This document shows positions 34,331-47,124 of a DNA stretch of 64,000 bases, in pieces. Both the position numbers and the translations under genes were made by a program. The notes under the pieces were generated by a model. It did no database searches, was not told the origin of the DNA, and was given only the letters and a program-made list of their open reading frames with translations. Source of the DNA: Mauremys mutica (Eukaryota > Chordata > Testudines > Geoemydidae); contig NC_059082.1 in the NCBI RefSeq assembly GCF_020497125.1, positions 21,007,965 to 21,071,964 on the forward strand, written 5' to 3'. The stretch's first letter is position 1; every line of letters begins with the position of its first letter.

Positions 34331-37300
34331 ATTTTGGCTGACAGAAGACAATTTCCATATCACAGGGGCTCAAACCAGAGGAAGAGTGGCTGTGGATTAA
34401 ACTTCCAATAGAGAGAGGAGTTTGATTCTGAGTCTGACCCACCTCTTCATCATGGCATTCTCTAAATGAAGAGGCGTGGCTCTGCCTGGGAGTATGAGCA
34501 CTCTGACAGCAAGCTCTGATGGAGGAATGACAGGAGAGCAATGCTCCCATTAGAGAGCATTCCATGCACTAAATTCACTCTATGGTTCATATCCTCAGCT
34601 GGTGTAAATTGGTGTGGCTCCCTTGAAGCCATTGGAGTATCTGGCTGTAAGTGAGTATTGAAAGACATATGCACAAGATCTGGGTATATGCCTGTTAACT
34701 GCAGTAAAACAGTGCAGTATCTCCCCATTATTACATAGTATCTGACTAAAATATCCCCCCAAATGATTCAACCTATTTACAATTACAGCATCCTGCCCAT
34801 CAGTAACTAAAACCTTATTTTTTGACCCAATTATTTCATTCATTGCTCAGGTACATTCTCAATGCAGCTCTGGAAAAAAAAATGAAAAGATGCTATCAAG
34901 AGGAAATGTAATAAACTTAACACTGTACAAAGTGTCCTATTTCCAATCATCCAGGAGGTATTCTGAAGTATAGCAACTTATTACTTGTGGTAAAAGAGTC
35001 TGGTACAGGACACCTTGCTAGTGACATTGTAGTGTGGGAACTGTATCACTGCTGCTAGGGAACACTTGCTGCCAAGAAACCAGGAGAATTTAGATTATTC
35101 TTTTAAGCTTCAAACCTTTGAACTGTTACAATGAGCATTTTCTAAAAACTCAAAAAAAAAAAGTTACCAGCATAATTGAGGGTTTAAAAAAAAGTCACTA
35201 GCAAGCTAGAGGGAAAGGTCTTTATATTTCCCAACATCCTATAGCTTTTATTCTGTATTGCTTAGGAGGCATTTATTACAGAAAAGAAAACATTGATAAT
35301 GGGATTTAATGTTTACGCATAATTTTTTAAAAACTGGTTAAAACATTATTTGGGAGAAATGAAAGCAAAGAATTAAATCAGCTAAATAATAATTGTGCAA
35401 AACCGGCTGGCTTCTCTTTTCTGGGTCCGAATACCTCTACTGTTTTTAGTCTGCCTCAGTCGCCCCATTTATAAAAAGGTGGCAGATTACCATACTCTTT
35501 GCCAGTTGTTTTAATTGGGAAAAAGGTCATTTACAGAATCAGAGCTCTTATGGTACCAGACAACATGATCAAGTACCAAAGTAAATTTGTTTACTATTTA
35601 TTATTTAGATTTATAAAGTACACACAAGCATCTCTCTCATGCTCTGGGTGCTCGTATGTAGTTTTATTTTCACATGATAAATTATAAATGGCTGCAAAAT
35701 ACAATAAGACTCAAACAATTTTAAAAAACTACCGTACGCCCCCTACTGTTGCCAATCAATTAATCCTTTCAATCCACCTTCTCCCCAAATGACTGGGGAA
35801 AAGTTAGGCATTTGTAGCACACAAGAACCACAGACACATGATCTGAAACAGTCCTATTTCTAGCCTGCATCTTGTAATGGGGATATAGTGGCCCTTTAAA
35901 CCCCAACGAGGTCAGAAGACCCTGTTCCAGGATCACTGGAATGAATTAAGCATGAAGAGTAGATTTTTTGAGCAGAGGCCTTACAACAGCTCAAGAGAGG
36001 CTGGTGCCCCCTCTTCAGCAAAGAGACAATCTCCACCAACAGTAGAGCCATTTTCTCCTCACTGGCCGGGAAGATCTTGTGTTCAGCTCCCATGGGCTGT
36101 AGAGTAGCCCTAGCACCCCGAGAGCCAACATGAGTGGCATCGGTGAAAACTTAGGATCAGACATTTGTTCCTACAAGATACTTTCTCTGGCTTCACAGGG
36201 GAAAAAAACTAAATCCAGATTGGAGAGATTTTGTCTGCAAAGTACTACGGCAATTACTAACAGTGAGGAAAATTTGACTGAGTGGAAGGAGCTGGGATTA
36301 CTCATGCTATTAACCTCCCAGAACAGTGCTGCTCTGCAAGACTTGGCAAATGCCAGGATGGAAACAAAAGGTGAAAACGGCAAAACTGAAATCAATAGCA
36401 AAATCCTCAGGAGTTCATCCAAACAAACAAAAAACAAAAACAACCCCACACCTTTCTTCACTTCTGAAACTGCCATGGAATACAATTTTAAAATACCTGT
36501 GTGCTACACAGTCATACTCAGCCTCAGACTCTAGCTGCCTCCCCTTTAACTGCCTCGGTCATAGATCATCTGTGAACTACAGAGACTTTGAAGATGGCTA
36601 GTACTCCATGTACAATAATAGAAGACAACAGATCATTGTAAAGTCCTACCAGACCATCAACAGAATGGTCTAGCAATATTTTTCTTCAAGGCTGCCTGGA
36701 AGCTCACTGGTTTCATCAGTCTTCGAAGGGAGCCCATCAAAACAGGTCCTTTAGCCATCCAAGTTAGGTATGCCCAGACTCAAAAAAAGGAGATAATGAC
36801 CAATCCATGACAATTGTGTAATAGTCACCTTCCCAAACACCACTCTCAACCAAAACCTCAAATCCAGAATTTTCCCAGCATTATAAGTGGCACTCACCCT
36901 ACTTGGGACAATCTCATATCATTCTGGCAACCATGACATTTTAGGCTGATCTGGAAGAGTCATCATCTGTGATGAAGCATGATCATCCTTGGTGTCACCA
37001 AGGATACTGTAGAAAGGGACCTGATCAGTATAGATCAGGCCTCTGGATTGGAGCACACAGATATCAGGTCTGAATTAAAACTCTTCAGTTTGCAAGCAGA
37101 AGGGAAAAAGTGACACCAACAATGTACCAGAGAACAAAGAGAAATTAAATTCATCATCGGGACAAGGGCTGCTATTGACATTCAACACCAGAAGTAGACC
37201 AACTAGATAAAATAATACATTTTTTAAAAAGCACGCATCAAAACTTTAGGATTCTCTCACTCACTAGTTATTTATTTGACAATAGCCTTCCCACAAAACG

Positions 37301-39803
37301 GATAGACACTTTGCACTGTAGGGGCATTTTGATTCAGAAGACTCAAAGCATGTCTTGACAGCTTTGCAGCAGAGCCAGGGAAATGAGAGTTACAGGACAG
37401 GAATAAGTCTTCAGAGACAGGAGACAGCAGGAAGTTATTGTACTAATTTTGTCAATGGAAGGGAAATCTGAGATGCAAACAGGGTATTTCCAAGGACTAA
37501 AAATACTCAGAGACTTCCACCTGGAACATCTTGTGTCTGACTCTATTTATAAAAATTCCTATGGAGAGAATCCTGTTAGCTGAGTGGAAAAATGCCATAA
37601 AAGTATTAATCATTTTGCCTATTCATGTGGATTTATCCTGTGGTTTTGTAAATATACCTAAATGCCCCCTTTGAAGCACACGGCAACGTGCTGTGAGGAG
37701 AACACAGAATATATAAAGAAAACTGCATTTAGCCACAGTAAATCTCACCTGAACCTGCCCAAATAATTAACATATATATGAATCCCTCTGTATAAAAATG
37801 ACACATTTCTATGTACATTTTAATGATAACTTTATATGATGGTACTGCACTATGACCCATCAGAGTGCCTGTGTTGTTCTTAACTCTATGGCTGCACTTC
37901 TCAGACTTTTGGACCTAAATCCTCATTTGTGGACTCTGCCCTTGAAGAAATGTGGTTTCAGGTGCAGGAACAAAACCACAAGCGCCTACTGAAAATACCA
38001 AGAGATATTTTTCCTGATTTTCTTGGCTAACTTTGAAGTGTTGAAGTAAAGCAGATGGATGCTCCACCGATGACAACCCAAGAGGACATTGTGTGGGAAG
38101 TTCAAATTAGTTCCAAAGGGGTGAGGGGGTGGTATGTGCAAAATCCTATTAGCAAATAATGGGATTTCTGTGCCTACTGTACCGCAAAAAAAGAAAGCTA
38201 CTGCACTCAATTTTTTTTTGCTATTTGCTTTATACGAAGTGATCGCTGAACTCTTTGGTGCTCTGATGGGTGGGCTGCTCTTGTATAGCCACATTAGTCA
38301 GAGTTGGCCACTCAGAGAGAGCACAGCCTTTACACAACTGTGTGTGCAAAAAAAATTAAAAATATTTCAACCTAGCTCATTTTCCCCTTGTCTTTGAAAG
38401 TGGAGTAGTGAAGTGAAATCCCAAGATCCTTATCCCATAGAAAATAATGACATGTGTCTTTTTATTGTTCATTTGATTTGGAAGAAAAATTTCCAACTCT
38501 CCTATGAGTAAATATATGCACATAATTTATCTTCCATTCACTATATCAACAATATTCACAATGCTGTGCAACTGTCATGCCATCACACACTTTAAAGCCC
38601 AGTACTTTTTGTAGGTCATCTAAATCTGTTGTCTGACTTTATGGATCCCTAATTGGAACTGTGTATTCCACTGCTCCTGGCTGTTTGCTTACCAGATGTG
38701 TGCACACCTAGGGATATACTGGGATTCCATTGTATCATTCCCCAGATTACTGCCTCTGGAAAGGTGATTCCTCTGGGAATGTTGCCTCTGGATCAGCAAA
38801 TCATTGTTTCTCTCTCATTGCAGGATCATTCTCAGAAGTACAACTTCCAAAAGAAGAACTCAGGGTATGATTCAAAAGCTTTGAATTGCTAATTACAAGG
38901 GCAGCAGGTATTACTGTATCCACCCTACCAATAACACCCTGTTTCTTTGTAGTGGAATTCCCCTCCCCCTAAGAGTTTTGCTGCATGCTCCATATTAGAT
39001 CTAGAGAAAGTTATGTATTTTATTGCTACTAACAGAGGCCATAATTTCTCGCTTGTTACCAAATTGATGTGCATATTAGTGTGTTCTGCAACTGTAAGAG
39101 ACACCTGACAACCCACAGAAAGTTACCTGGAGCAGGAAAAGAGAAACAACCTTGCTTGTAACAAACAAAATTTCAGCACAGACCATTTCTCACAGATTCA
39201 GTTTCCAGAGCTTTGACATTTGAGAGACATTAAGATCAACAGCATCTATCACCTAAGGCAAAACACTTCAATATGGATGACACGCTGGTAATGACACCGT
39301 AGTACATGGATTCTATTAGTTGTTGCAGTACAGAAACAAACTCAACGGTGTGGATTATCCCTAAACTTGAAATGCTGCATGTTTCCCATCATAACATTAT
39401 GTTAATTTTTGAAAAATCCCAAATGTGCATTTTAAAAGCAACACTACAGTACAAGGAAATGTTGCCTTTAGGTTTCACTAGCAAACCCTTTCATGAGGAA
39501 AGGAGGCTGGGTTGTCAAAATGCGCGGTCATAAGTTGGGCTAGGTAGTATGCTTTCATCTAGAACTTCTCTACAGTGATAGTGTATGTTGCACCATTGCC
39601 ACACACAAGCCTGCCATGTTTTTTTTGTTTAACGCTTTGCAACCTACAGAGTGAGAAGAGGTGGCAACTCAGCCTCAGACCCCGGGGTGGTTCCTGAACT
39701 TTGGCTCACTCCAAAGCATTCTAGTTTTGAGTTCACCAGATCTCTCACTCCTATCCTAATGGAGATTACATACTATTAGAGTAGGCTGCTTTGCATCTGC
39801 TCT
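34331..39803. other. No gene recognised over about 5.5 kb
   Basis: The longest frames are 134 codons (+, 36130-36534) and 104 codons (-, 36171-36485), which overlap on opposite strands. The first is lysine/serine/asparagine-rich at its end and matches no family I know. A scrap of the GGTGTAAATTGGTGTGG palindromic repeat lies near 34595. No splice-bounded exon is convincing. Confidence 0.5.
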
Positions 39804-39875
39804 GGGCCTGATCCAATGCCCGTTAAAGGCAATGTGATGACTGCCATTGACTTCAATAGGCCTTGAATCAGGCCC
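39804..39875. repeat. 72-bp palindromic MITE (GGGCCTGATCC ends)
   Basis: GGGCCTGAT and ATCAGGCCC are perfect 9-bp terminal inverted repeats, with the core GCCATTGACTTCAATAGGCC partly matched by AATGCCCGTTAAAGGCAATG. The whole is a short fold-back. Relatives are at 62150-62222 and 62283-62364. Confidence 0.7.
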
Positions 39876-41300
39876 TTCATTCCATCATAGTAGCTTTTTT
39901 ATGTTTTTCCTTTTACCTTAACACAAAGTCCAAACCTGAACTGTCCCCAAATCACAAATTTTGGGACCAATGCATATTCCTAGACTGGATCATGCTTGTT
40001 CTGAGAAGTATTCCAAGCCAGCCTTACATGCCATACCTAGTCACATCCAGCTGTTCAGAACACACAGCAAATCAGTCTTAATCAAGCCTTCTGCACTCAT
40101 TAATAAAAACTGACATTTCACGTTTCAGCTGTAACATACCTAACCAGCTATTTATTATATATACAGAATAGCAAATGTAGCGTTCTCTGATGCCTGTTGT
40201 ACAGTGGGAGCATTCCTGACAAAAAGACATTTTATTATGCTTTCCAAACATGATTGCACTGAACCTTTTTTCACATCCTCTCAAGCATGTTAATAGCAAG
40301 TGGGCTTTATTAGTACGCAGAATTAAATTCTCAGGAAACATCAGCAGATGTCGTGATCAGTAATGTGTGATCAGTGCTTGACCTTTTGCCCAGCCTGCTG
40401 AATTTGATTAAGTACGTACACTATTGATTAGCAAAATAACCGTTCTCAAAAAATACATGTAACAGTTCAGTAACACTTCTCTGTTTCAGGCCATATTTGG
40501 TTCTGTGCAGATTTATTCACGTCGAAATTTTACCCCTTGTTGCTTTTTAATCTAATTCTACCAGTTTATTGAGGACATAAGCCTTGTTTCAGGAAAAACC
40601 GTCACTACACAAAGAGTGTCCTTTTATAAGCAGGTAGCATTTACAGTATATTAAGTCTAGTAAAACTAATCTAAACCAGCATGAGTTGTATTCAGAAAGG
40701 GTGAAATTCACCCTGTGCTGAGGGCCAACATAGCTCTGTGCATCACTTAGGTCCACTTAATCTCTTGAGGGCGTATATGGGATTTATGTGGTGCACGGGC
40801 CTTGTGCTGACTGGATTCTGATCACAAGTGGCCTGCTCATGAAACTCTCTGCTGGTGTAAAGCCTGTAGACACCTGTGCAATTCATCCCCCCACCTCCAG
40901 TGCATAGGGTATGTTGAGAAAGGGAGACAATGGGTCCAACATCACTATGCTGAACTTTAGGGACTTCACCTCAGTAGTGTGCGAGCAGCCCCTAGGCTGC
41001 TCTAATTCACACCAGTGCTGAGCTGGCACAGAATCATTACTGGCCCAGTCCTTTTTTGCTGAGTGGTGCTCAGCTGCAGAAGAGAGTCCTATGTATAAAT
41101 GTACTGCTTGGAAAAAGTACCAGACTGGAACCTATGGAAAAATAGGGGGAAAATTTGGGGAAAATCTGCTCATCATCTTATATATCCATATAAATATACG
41201 AGGAGTTTGGGGAACAAACAGGAAGAACTGAAAGTCTTAGTAAACAAGCACAATTATGATATAACCAGCATCAGGAATAAATCTCATGAGTAGAATAAGA
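39876..41300. other. No gene recognised
   Basis: Frames are short. No repeat was recognised with confidence. Confidence 0.5.
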
Positions 41301-41400
41301 TGCTCCCCGACTTACATAAGCGTTCCGTTACGCCTTGCATAACTCCAATTTTGCATAAGTCGGAAACGTATACCCGACCACTATGCAAACAAAACAAAAA
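41301..41400. repeat. DNA-transposon-like fragment
   Basis: GCTCCCCGACTTACATAAGCG and GCATAAGTCGGAAACG include an imperfect inverted repeat (CGACTTACATAAG against GCATAAGTCGG), with CpG-rich words unusual for the neighbourhood. It may be a mariner/Tigger-type scrap; the family is a guess. Confidence 0.35.
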
Positions 41401-41436
41401 ACTATTTCTAGCCTACGGAATTTTTTCCATAAGTGC

Positions 41437-42867
41437 TTTCAAGGTTCCCTCCCCACTCTGAACTTTAGGGTACAGATGTGGGGACCTGCATGAAAGACCC
41501 CTAAGCTTATTTACCAGCTTAGGTTAACAATTTCGCTGCCACCACCAAATGATTTAAACAAACGTTTAGGGAAGAGTCATTTGGAACTCTGCCTTTCCCC
41601 AAATCTCTCCCAAGTCTCTAATGCTCCCCTTTCCTGGGCAGATTTGAGACTAATTCCTCCCCCTCCCCCAAGTCTTTACACCCCTTTCCTGGGTAGACTT
41701 GAGAGAATTTCCTCACCAATTCCTGGTGTAGCAGGGTGGTTACCCGCTCCTGCCCTTCGGGGCTTAAAAGAGCCCAGGAGAGGGCTGTGGCTGGGGCAAG
41801 AAGCCTGGGCTGATTGGGGAAAGTAGGCTCAGCTGTGGCCAGGTCCCAATCAGGCCCAGCTGGCCCCGATAACAGGCAGTGAGCCAGAAGCCCAGTCAGT
41901 CTCTCTCTGCCTGTAGAGGGAGATGGGCCTGGCTGCAGAGAGCTAGACAAGGCACCTAGAGTGGAGCAGGACTGCGGAAAGGTAGAGGAGCTGGGGAGCT
42001 CCTGCCTGGAAAGCCCCAGGCTGCCGTCTAGCATTAGGCCAAGAGGTACTGGGGGTTGCAAGGGGCAGCCCATGGGTAGGCAAAGGCAGCAGGTCCAAAC
42101 CCCTTTGCCTATGATGAGTGGCTGATACTGCAGTCTGCCCCAGGGTGTGGGGGCTAGATGGAGACTGGGCAGTAGCCAATACTAAGGCAAAGTGGGGATA
42201 GTGGGGTGGGGGTTCCCCTGGGAGGGGGAGACCCAGCTGATAGAGGCACCGGGCTCCAGGGAGGGACTTGGGGCCAGAGGACAGGCGGATCACTGGCCTG
42301 CAGAGGGCAATCCGGGGCTGGAAATTGAGCTAATTCCAGGAAGTCACCAGCAGGAGGCACCGCAGGGGTGAGTCCGGCCCGTCTACACTGGTGAACACTG
42401 ATCCATAACCCTTGGATCTTAAAACAATGAAAAATCAATCAGGTTCTTAAAAGAAGAATTTTAATTAAAGAAAAAGGTGAAAGGAATACCTCTGTGAGAT
42501 TAACATGCAAGATAATCTCCCAGACAGATTTAAAAACACAGAGGGTTTTCCTCTGGGCAAAACTTTAAAGTACACAGAACCCCAATTTGATTCTCCCTCT
42601 ATTTTGCAAAAAAGAAACCACAAATAGAAATAAAAGTAATTTAGTACATTCCTTCTCTAATTACTCATTACCCTGTAGGAGTGTGATGGTTCCTCTCCAT
42701 CAGGCAAAAGCACACACAGAACAGAGAAAGGACTGTTTTCCCTCCTCTCAACTTTGAAAGTATCTTGTTCCCTTATTGGTTCTTCTGGTCAGGTGTCAGC
42801 TAGGTATTAACTTCTTAACCCTTTACAGGTAAAGGAGGAATTAACCCTTAACTGTCTGTTTATGACA
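41437..42867. mobile_element. Solo LTR (outer), interrupted by a second LTR
   Basis: The LTR runs from TTTCAAGGTTCC (probably once TGTCAAGG) to GTTTATGACA and is flanked by AGTGC (41432-41436) and AGTGT (42868-42872), a 5-bp duplication with one change. Without the insert it is about 766 bp. Its sequence resembles a high-copy turtle ERV LTR as I remember it. No internal retroviral genes accompany it, so it is a solo LTR made by recombination. Direction is uncertain because both ends are mutually inverted TGTCA/TGACA. Confidence 0.65.
41727..42387. mobile_element. Solo LTR (inner), inserted in the outer LTR
   Basis: The 661-bp GC-rich unit starts TGTAGCAGGGTGG and ends GGCCCGTCTACA, with inverted TGTAG/CTACA termini. 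A perfect 4-bp duplication CTGG flanks it (41723-41726 and 42388-42391). The outer LTR continues on both sides. Frames of 81-151 codons inside are chance products of high GC; no viral protein similarity is seen. Confidence 0.75.
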
Positions 42868-42902
42868 AGTGTGGATTTGCATAACCTGGGGGGCGTCTGT
42901 AT

Positions 42903-42943
42903 TGAGAGAGAGAGAGATCGTGTGTGCGTGAGAGAGAGAGTTA
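42903..42943 (+). repeat. (GA)n / (GT)n microsatellite
   Basis: Two GAGAGAGAGA runs flank a short GTGTGTGCGTG stretch, just downstream of the outer LTR. Confidence 0.85.
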
Positions 42944-42979
42944 CAGCTTGTTCAGAAAGGACAGGCAGGGTATAAAAAG

Positions 42980-44305
42980 GGAGGCAGAGTTGCATTGTAC
43001 ATCAAGAATGTATGCCCTTGTCCTGAGGTCCAGAAGGAGGTGAGAGGCAGACCAAAGGAAAGCCTCTGTGTGAAGATAAATGAGGGGCAATGTCATGGGA
43101 GGAGCTTATTGTAGTCTATCAAATCAGAATGAGGTGGTGGGTGAGGCATTTCTAGAACAACCAACAGAAATATCCATTGCAAGACCTGGTAGTAACAGGA
43201 GACTTGAACTACGTAGACACCCTATAGAAAAGAAATACTGGACATTTTGTATTTTGCTGTAAGTTCTTTCACGGTATGGGGAACAATTTGTTTTGGAAAG
43301 TGGAGAAGAAACCAGGGGTGCAGTCATTTTAGACTTTATTTGGAACAGAGAGAAATTGATTGTGAATCTCAAGGTAGGTGAAAGTGATCTTGAAATGACA
43401 GATTTCATTGTTCTGAGGGAAGGATGGAATGATAGCAGCAGAATATGGGCCTTGGACTTCAAAATCTGCTTGTTTTTAAAAACTCAGGTAGATAAGGTCC
43501 CCTGGGAAGAAAATCTAAGGGAACAAGTAGGTTGGAAGAGCAGGCAGTTTCTCAAGGACAGAACATTGAAGGCACAACTGTAAACTATTCTGACACAAAG
43601 GAAAGATGGGAAGAATAATAAGAGGTCCATATGGCTGCATTAGGAGCTCTTTAATACTTGAAAATCAAAAAGGAATCCTATTAAAAATGGAAACATGGAC
43701 AAATTGCTAAAGATGATACAAAAGAATAGTACGGGCATGTTGGGAGAAAATTAGAAAGACTAAGGGGAAAAAACTGAGTTACATCTATCAAAATATATAA
43801 AAGATTATAGGAGCTTCTATAAATACATTAGGAACAAGAGAAAGACAAAGGAAGTGTAGGTCAACTACTTGGCGGGAAAGGAGAGCACAATAACAAGAAG
43901 GCTGAAGTGTTTAATGTCTGTTTTGCTTAAGTGTTTTCTAAAAAAAAGAATTGTAACAGCATGCTTAACTCAATTAACAGCAACAAAGAGGGAGATGAAC
44001 ACAAATCAGAATAGGAAAAGAACAGGTTAAAGAATATTTAGATGAGTTACATAGGCCTTAGGATACTTAAGGAACTAGATGAAACAATCTTGGAACTATT
44101 AGTTATCTTTGAGAACTCATGGAGGACAGGTGAAGAAGAGCAAATATAGTACCTATCTTAAAAAAGGGGAACAGAGGGAGGGAGGGAATTATAGACCAGT
44201 CAGTCTAACTTTGATACCTGGAAAGATACTGGAACAAATTATTGAATGATCAATTTGGAGCACCTAAAGAATAATGGGGTGATAAGTAATACCCAACATG
44301 GATGC
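42980..44305 (+). pseudogene. CR1 LINE ORF2 relic (endonuclease to reverse transcriptase)
   Basis: Translated + strand blocks follow CR1 ORF2 in order. YCSLSNQNEVVGEAFLEQ (near 43106) corresponds to the endonuclease. ETRGAVILDFIWNREKLIVN and VPWEENLREQVGWKSRQFLK (43308-43560) correspond to its C-terminal side. WRTGEEQI and GGNYRPVSLTLIPGKILEQI (44125-44245) correspond to the start of the reverse transcriptase. Frameshifts and stops break it repeatedly. It stops near 44305 without the CR1 3' end, unusual because CR1 copies normally keep the 3' end. Confidence 0.75.
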
Positions 44306-46082
44306 TAAACCAACTTAATTTCCTTCTACTCATCACTCATCAGCATTTTCAGCCCATCAAAATGTTTCATGCCTTGACATTCCAGACATTTTTGTTTTTT
44401 TATGCTGAAACTCTCACCTTATGCTGTGAAAATAAGAGCATTCTCTTTACACATACACACACACACAGTCCCTATTTTTCCTCTGTGTGACCTATTAGTG
44501 AACTGTTTGGAGCTTTACTTTACCAGGAGCTTTACTTTACTTGCAAAGCTCATTTAATTCCACTCCTGACCATCCAAAGGATGTAGAGCGTGATACACAG
44601 ATAACCATCTTCTTGCTGCTTCCAGAGATTGCTTTCTCCTCAGGGAGCAAGAGACTGAGTTCTAGTTTCAGATTGGGTTGTCTGCACACCTTTGCATCTC
44701 CTTGTTTCTAATATCAACACAAAATGGATAGTGGGGGTCTGTGTTGTTGTAATTGGAAAGTAGCTGTTCTGCCTCGCAGGGTTTGGTGTGGATTCTCTGC
44801 ATATTTGCATAGGAGGGACAGACACATGGGGGGGGCAGTGGAGAGTGGAGAGGAGGAAGGAAAGATATTCTGCCATTACACTTATTGTCATCTACAAAGG
44901 AATCAGCTCTGAGGCAAGGTGGAAGGGGAAGAGAGAAAGCAAATTTTTTTATTAGTTTAATAAAACCTGATTAATTTTTGCCTTTGAAATGGCTATGTTT
45001 ACTTCAACATTTTTCACATAGCCAACGGCTGACACCAGATATCTATGGATCCTACAACATCAGTGGCCGCCCCAGTCTCTGCATCCAGTTGTAAGAGGCC
45101 CCACAAACAGGCAGGCCTTGAAGTGGGTAAAGTCTATAGCACTGTATGGTCAAAATTGTGAAAAACTCGGTGCTTTTGCTTCACAGGGTTTTGTGGAAAC
45201 CATTTTGTAGGTTTGGGCTTGGGTAAATTTGCACCCATGGATTTTGCTTTGAATTTTGAGCAGACAAAGAAAAACACATTGCAAAAAACACATTTGAAAC
45301 TGCGAACCTCAGCCAGGTTTCAGTCCCAACCACAGACCTTGTCACGGTTTCTAGTTCCACCTGTAACCATAAATGAGCTCAAGTTCACTTGAAACTTAGC
45401 CCAGGTTTGGAGAGAGATTTGTGAACCTTGGCAACTCTGGCCCGAGCTTCAGATTTCCTACAGAGCTGTAGGTGTGAGGTTCCTTGTTTTGATGTTCTCA
45501 GGTGGCCTAATGACCTCAAGCCACTCTTGACTTTGGCTCTGCTGCCAAAGAGAGCTGCTTTTGTACAAGGCACTTGCTCTTCAGAAGCTAGAATGTATTT
45601 TCAAATCCCAAAGCCTCTGAAGCCCACTGCTTTGTTATTTTCAAAATGGGACTCATGACCCAAAGTGCATTTAATGCCACTTAAAGAAACACATACACTT
45701 TTTGTCCCTTCCCCCGCCCCTTTAAATGCAATAAAATGCTTCAAGCACCGGTGCTGGTACAAGAATATCTGCACTTAACTCAGGTGATTCAGTGCACTAG
45801 GCCCCTCACTGCTCCTGAGGCACGCAAGTGTCCTGGGACAGCCACACACCTTGTTGCGTGTCAGTGCGTGCTTAGATGAGAGCATGAGTTAGTTGATTGT
45901 TACATTTATTTGCTTTCCTACCTGTCAAAACAATACAAGTTCCTTCCTGCTACCTCTCAAGTGCCATCAGCTGAGTGCATTGAATCGATTTCAGCCAGCA
46001 AACTGCATTTCATGTTTGGCCAAAACCATACTCTGTTCTTGTTTTCTCAATTCTTCTAAATCCATACACAGTATTTAATCTA
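44306..46082. other. No gene recognised
   Basis: A short (AC)n run lies at 44450-44467. 45150-45420 is rich in TTTTG/CAAAA words similar to 4860-5175 and may be an old repeat. Open frames under 85 codons show no domain. Confidence 0.5.
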
Positions 46083-46215
46083 TAAGACATAACAGGCAGT
46101 GGTGAATGAGCGATTATTGCGCTCCTCGAGTGTTGTCATAAGGTATGAAGGTGAAGGCCAAATTACTTTACCACCTGAGAGGCGCAATAATTCCCTAGAA
46201 ATGTATGTCTGAGAA
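46083..46215. other. Possible long hairpin or conserved non-coding element
   Basis: ATTATTGCGC (46113-46122) and GCGCAATAAT (46182-46191) are perfect inverted repeats, and the pairing continues imperfectly inward through CTCCTCGAGTG against CACCTGAGAG. The complex, CpG-containing sequence stands out from its AT-rich surroundings. It could be a hairpin RNA, a fold-back transposon relic or a regulatory element; I cannot decide. Confidence 0.35.
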
Positions 46216-46710
46216 TGTCTTATTACATTATGAAATATAATTTTGCAGATATAATACAAATAGGGAAAACAGTTGGTGCATTAGCTGGACACTAGTGATA
46301 TTGATAACATCACTGCCAGCCAACACAAATACTCCTTTCTAAAACTGTTTCATAATATGAACATAACTAAGTATGAAAACAATACAATCTATGATGATTA
46401 TAAGGCTCTGCTTTTCTTTACAGCTTTCATTGAAGATTCTCAAGGCAGTTTATAAAAATTAGTTAATTGAGCCCCACAACATCCCAATATTTAAAAAAAA
46501 AGGAATTCAGGGAGCTGTTTTGCAGATGGGGAGAAAGAGGGCACAGAGACAATGAGTGACTTTGCCAACGTTGAGAAGCAAACCCGCAACAGTCACGTAT
46601 AGAAGTTAGAAGCCGTCCCCCACCCCTTGCCAAAACTGCTAGTCACATTTCTATAGTATAAGTGGAACTGGAGGAGGGTCAGGTGGGATCTAGTTTTCTG
46701 TGCCAACAGG
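46216..46710. other. No gene recognised
   Basis: AT-rich DNA; no repeat or exon recognised. Confidence 0.5.
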
Positions 46711-46718
46711 GGTTAGTG

Positions 46719-46944
46719 CAGGGGCGGCTCTATGTATTTTGCTGCCCCAAGCACGGCAGTCAGGCAGCTTTTGCCGGCACGCCTATGGCAGGTCCACCAG
46801 TCCTGCCACTGAAACCGGCGGACCTCCTGCAGAAACGCTGCTGAAGGCAGCCTGACTGCCGCCCTCACGGCGACCGGCAGGTCGCCCCCCGCAGCTTGCT
46901 GCCCCAGGCACGTGCTTGGTGCGCTGGTGCCTGGAGCCGCCCCG
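46719..46944. mobile_element. hAT-type MITE (CAGGGGCGGCTC ends)
   Basis: The 226-bp GC-rich element starts CAGGGGCGGCTC and ends GAGCCGCCCCG, inverted ends with one base lost. It is flanked by GGTTAGTG (46711-46718) and GGCTAGTG (46945-46952), an 8-bp duplication with one change, as expected for hAT. Interior palindromic blocks surround GCTGCCCCAAGCACGG and GCTGCCCCAGGCACGT. It does not code for a protein. Confidence 0.8.
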
Positions 46945-47124
46945 GGCTAGTGAATGCAGGCTGATACCAGCCAAACACAGGCCTCTCTGCAAGTAACACA
47001 GGCCTTTACACATGCTCAATAAAGATTTCTTTCCTACAACTCTGCCTGCTGCATTACTTATTGCCAATGAGACAAATCCTTTTCAACCATAGGCTCTGTG
47101 ATACAACCCCTCCTCCGCTCAGCT

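Noticed and set aside
36130..36534. 134-codon + strand frame with an overlapping 104-codon minus frame
   Set aside because: No recognisable family; both strands open over the same stretch; composition like random sequence.
41618..42073. 151-codon minus frame and other frames at 41581-42438
   Set aside because: All lie inside the GC-rich solo LTR and overlap each other on both strands.
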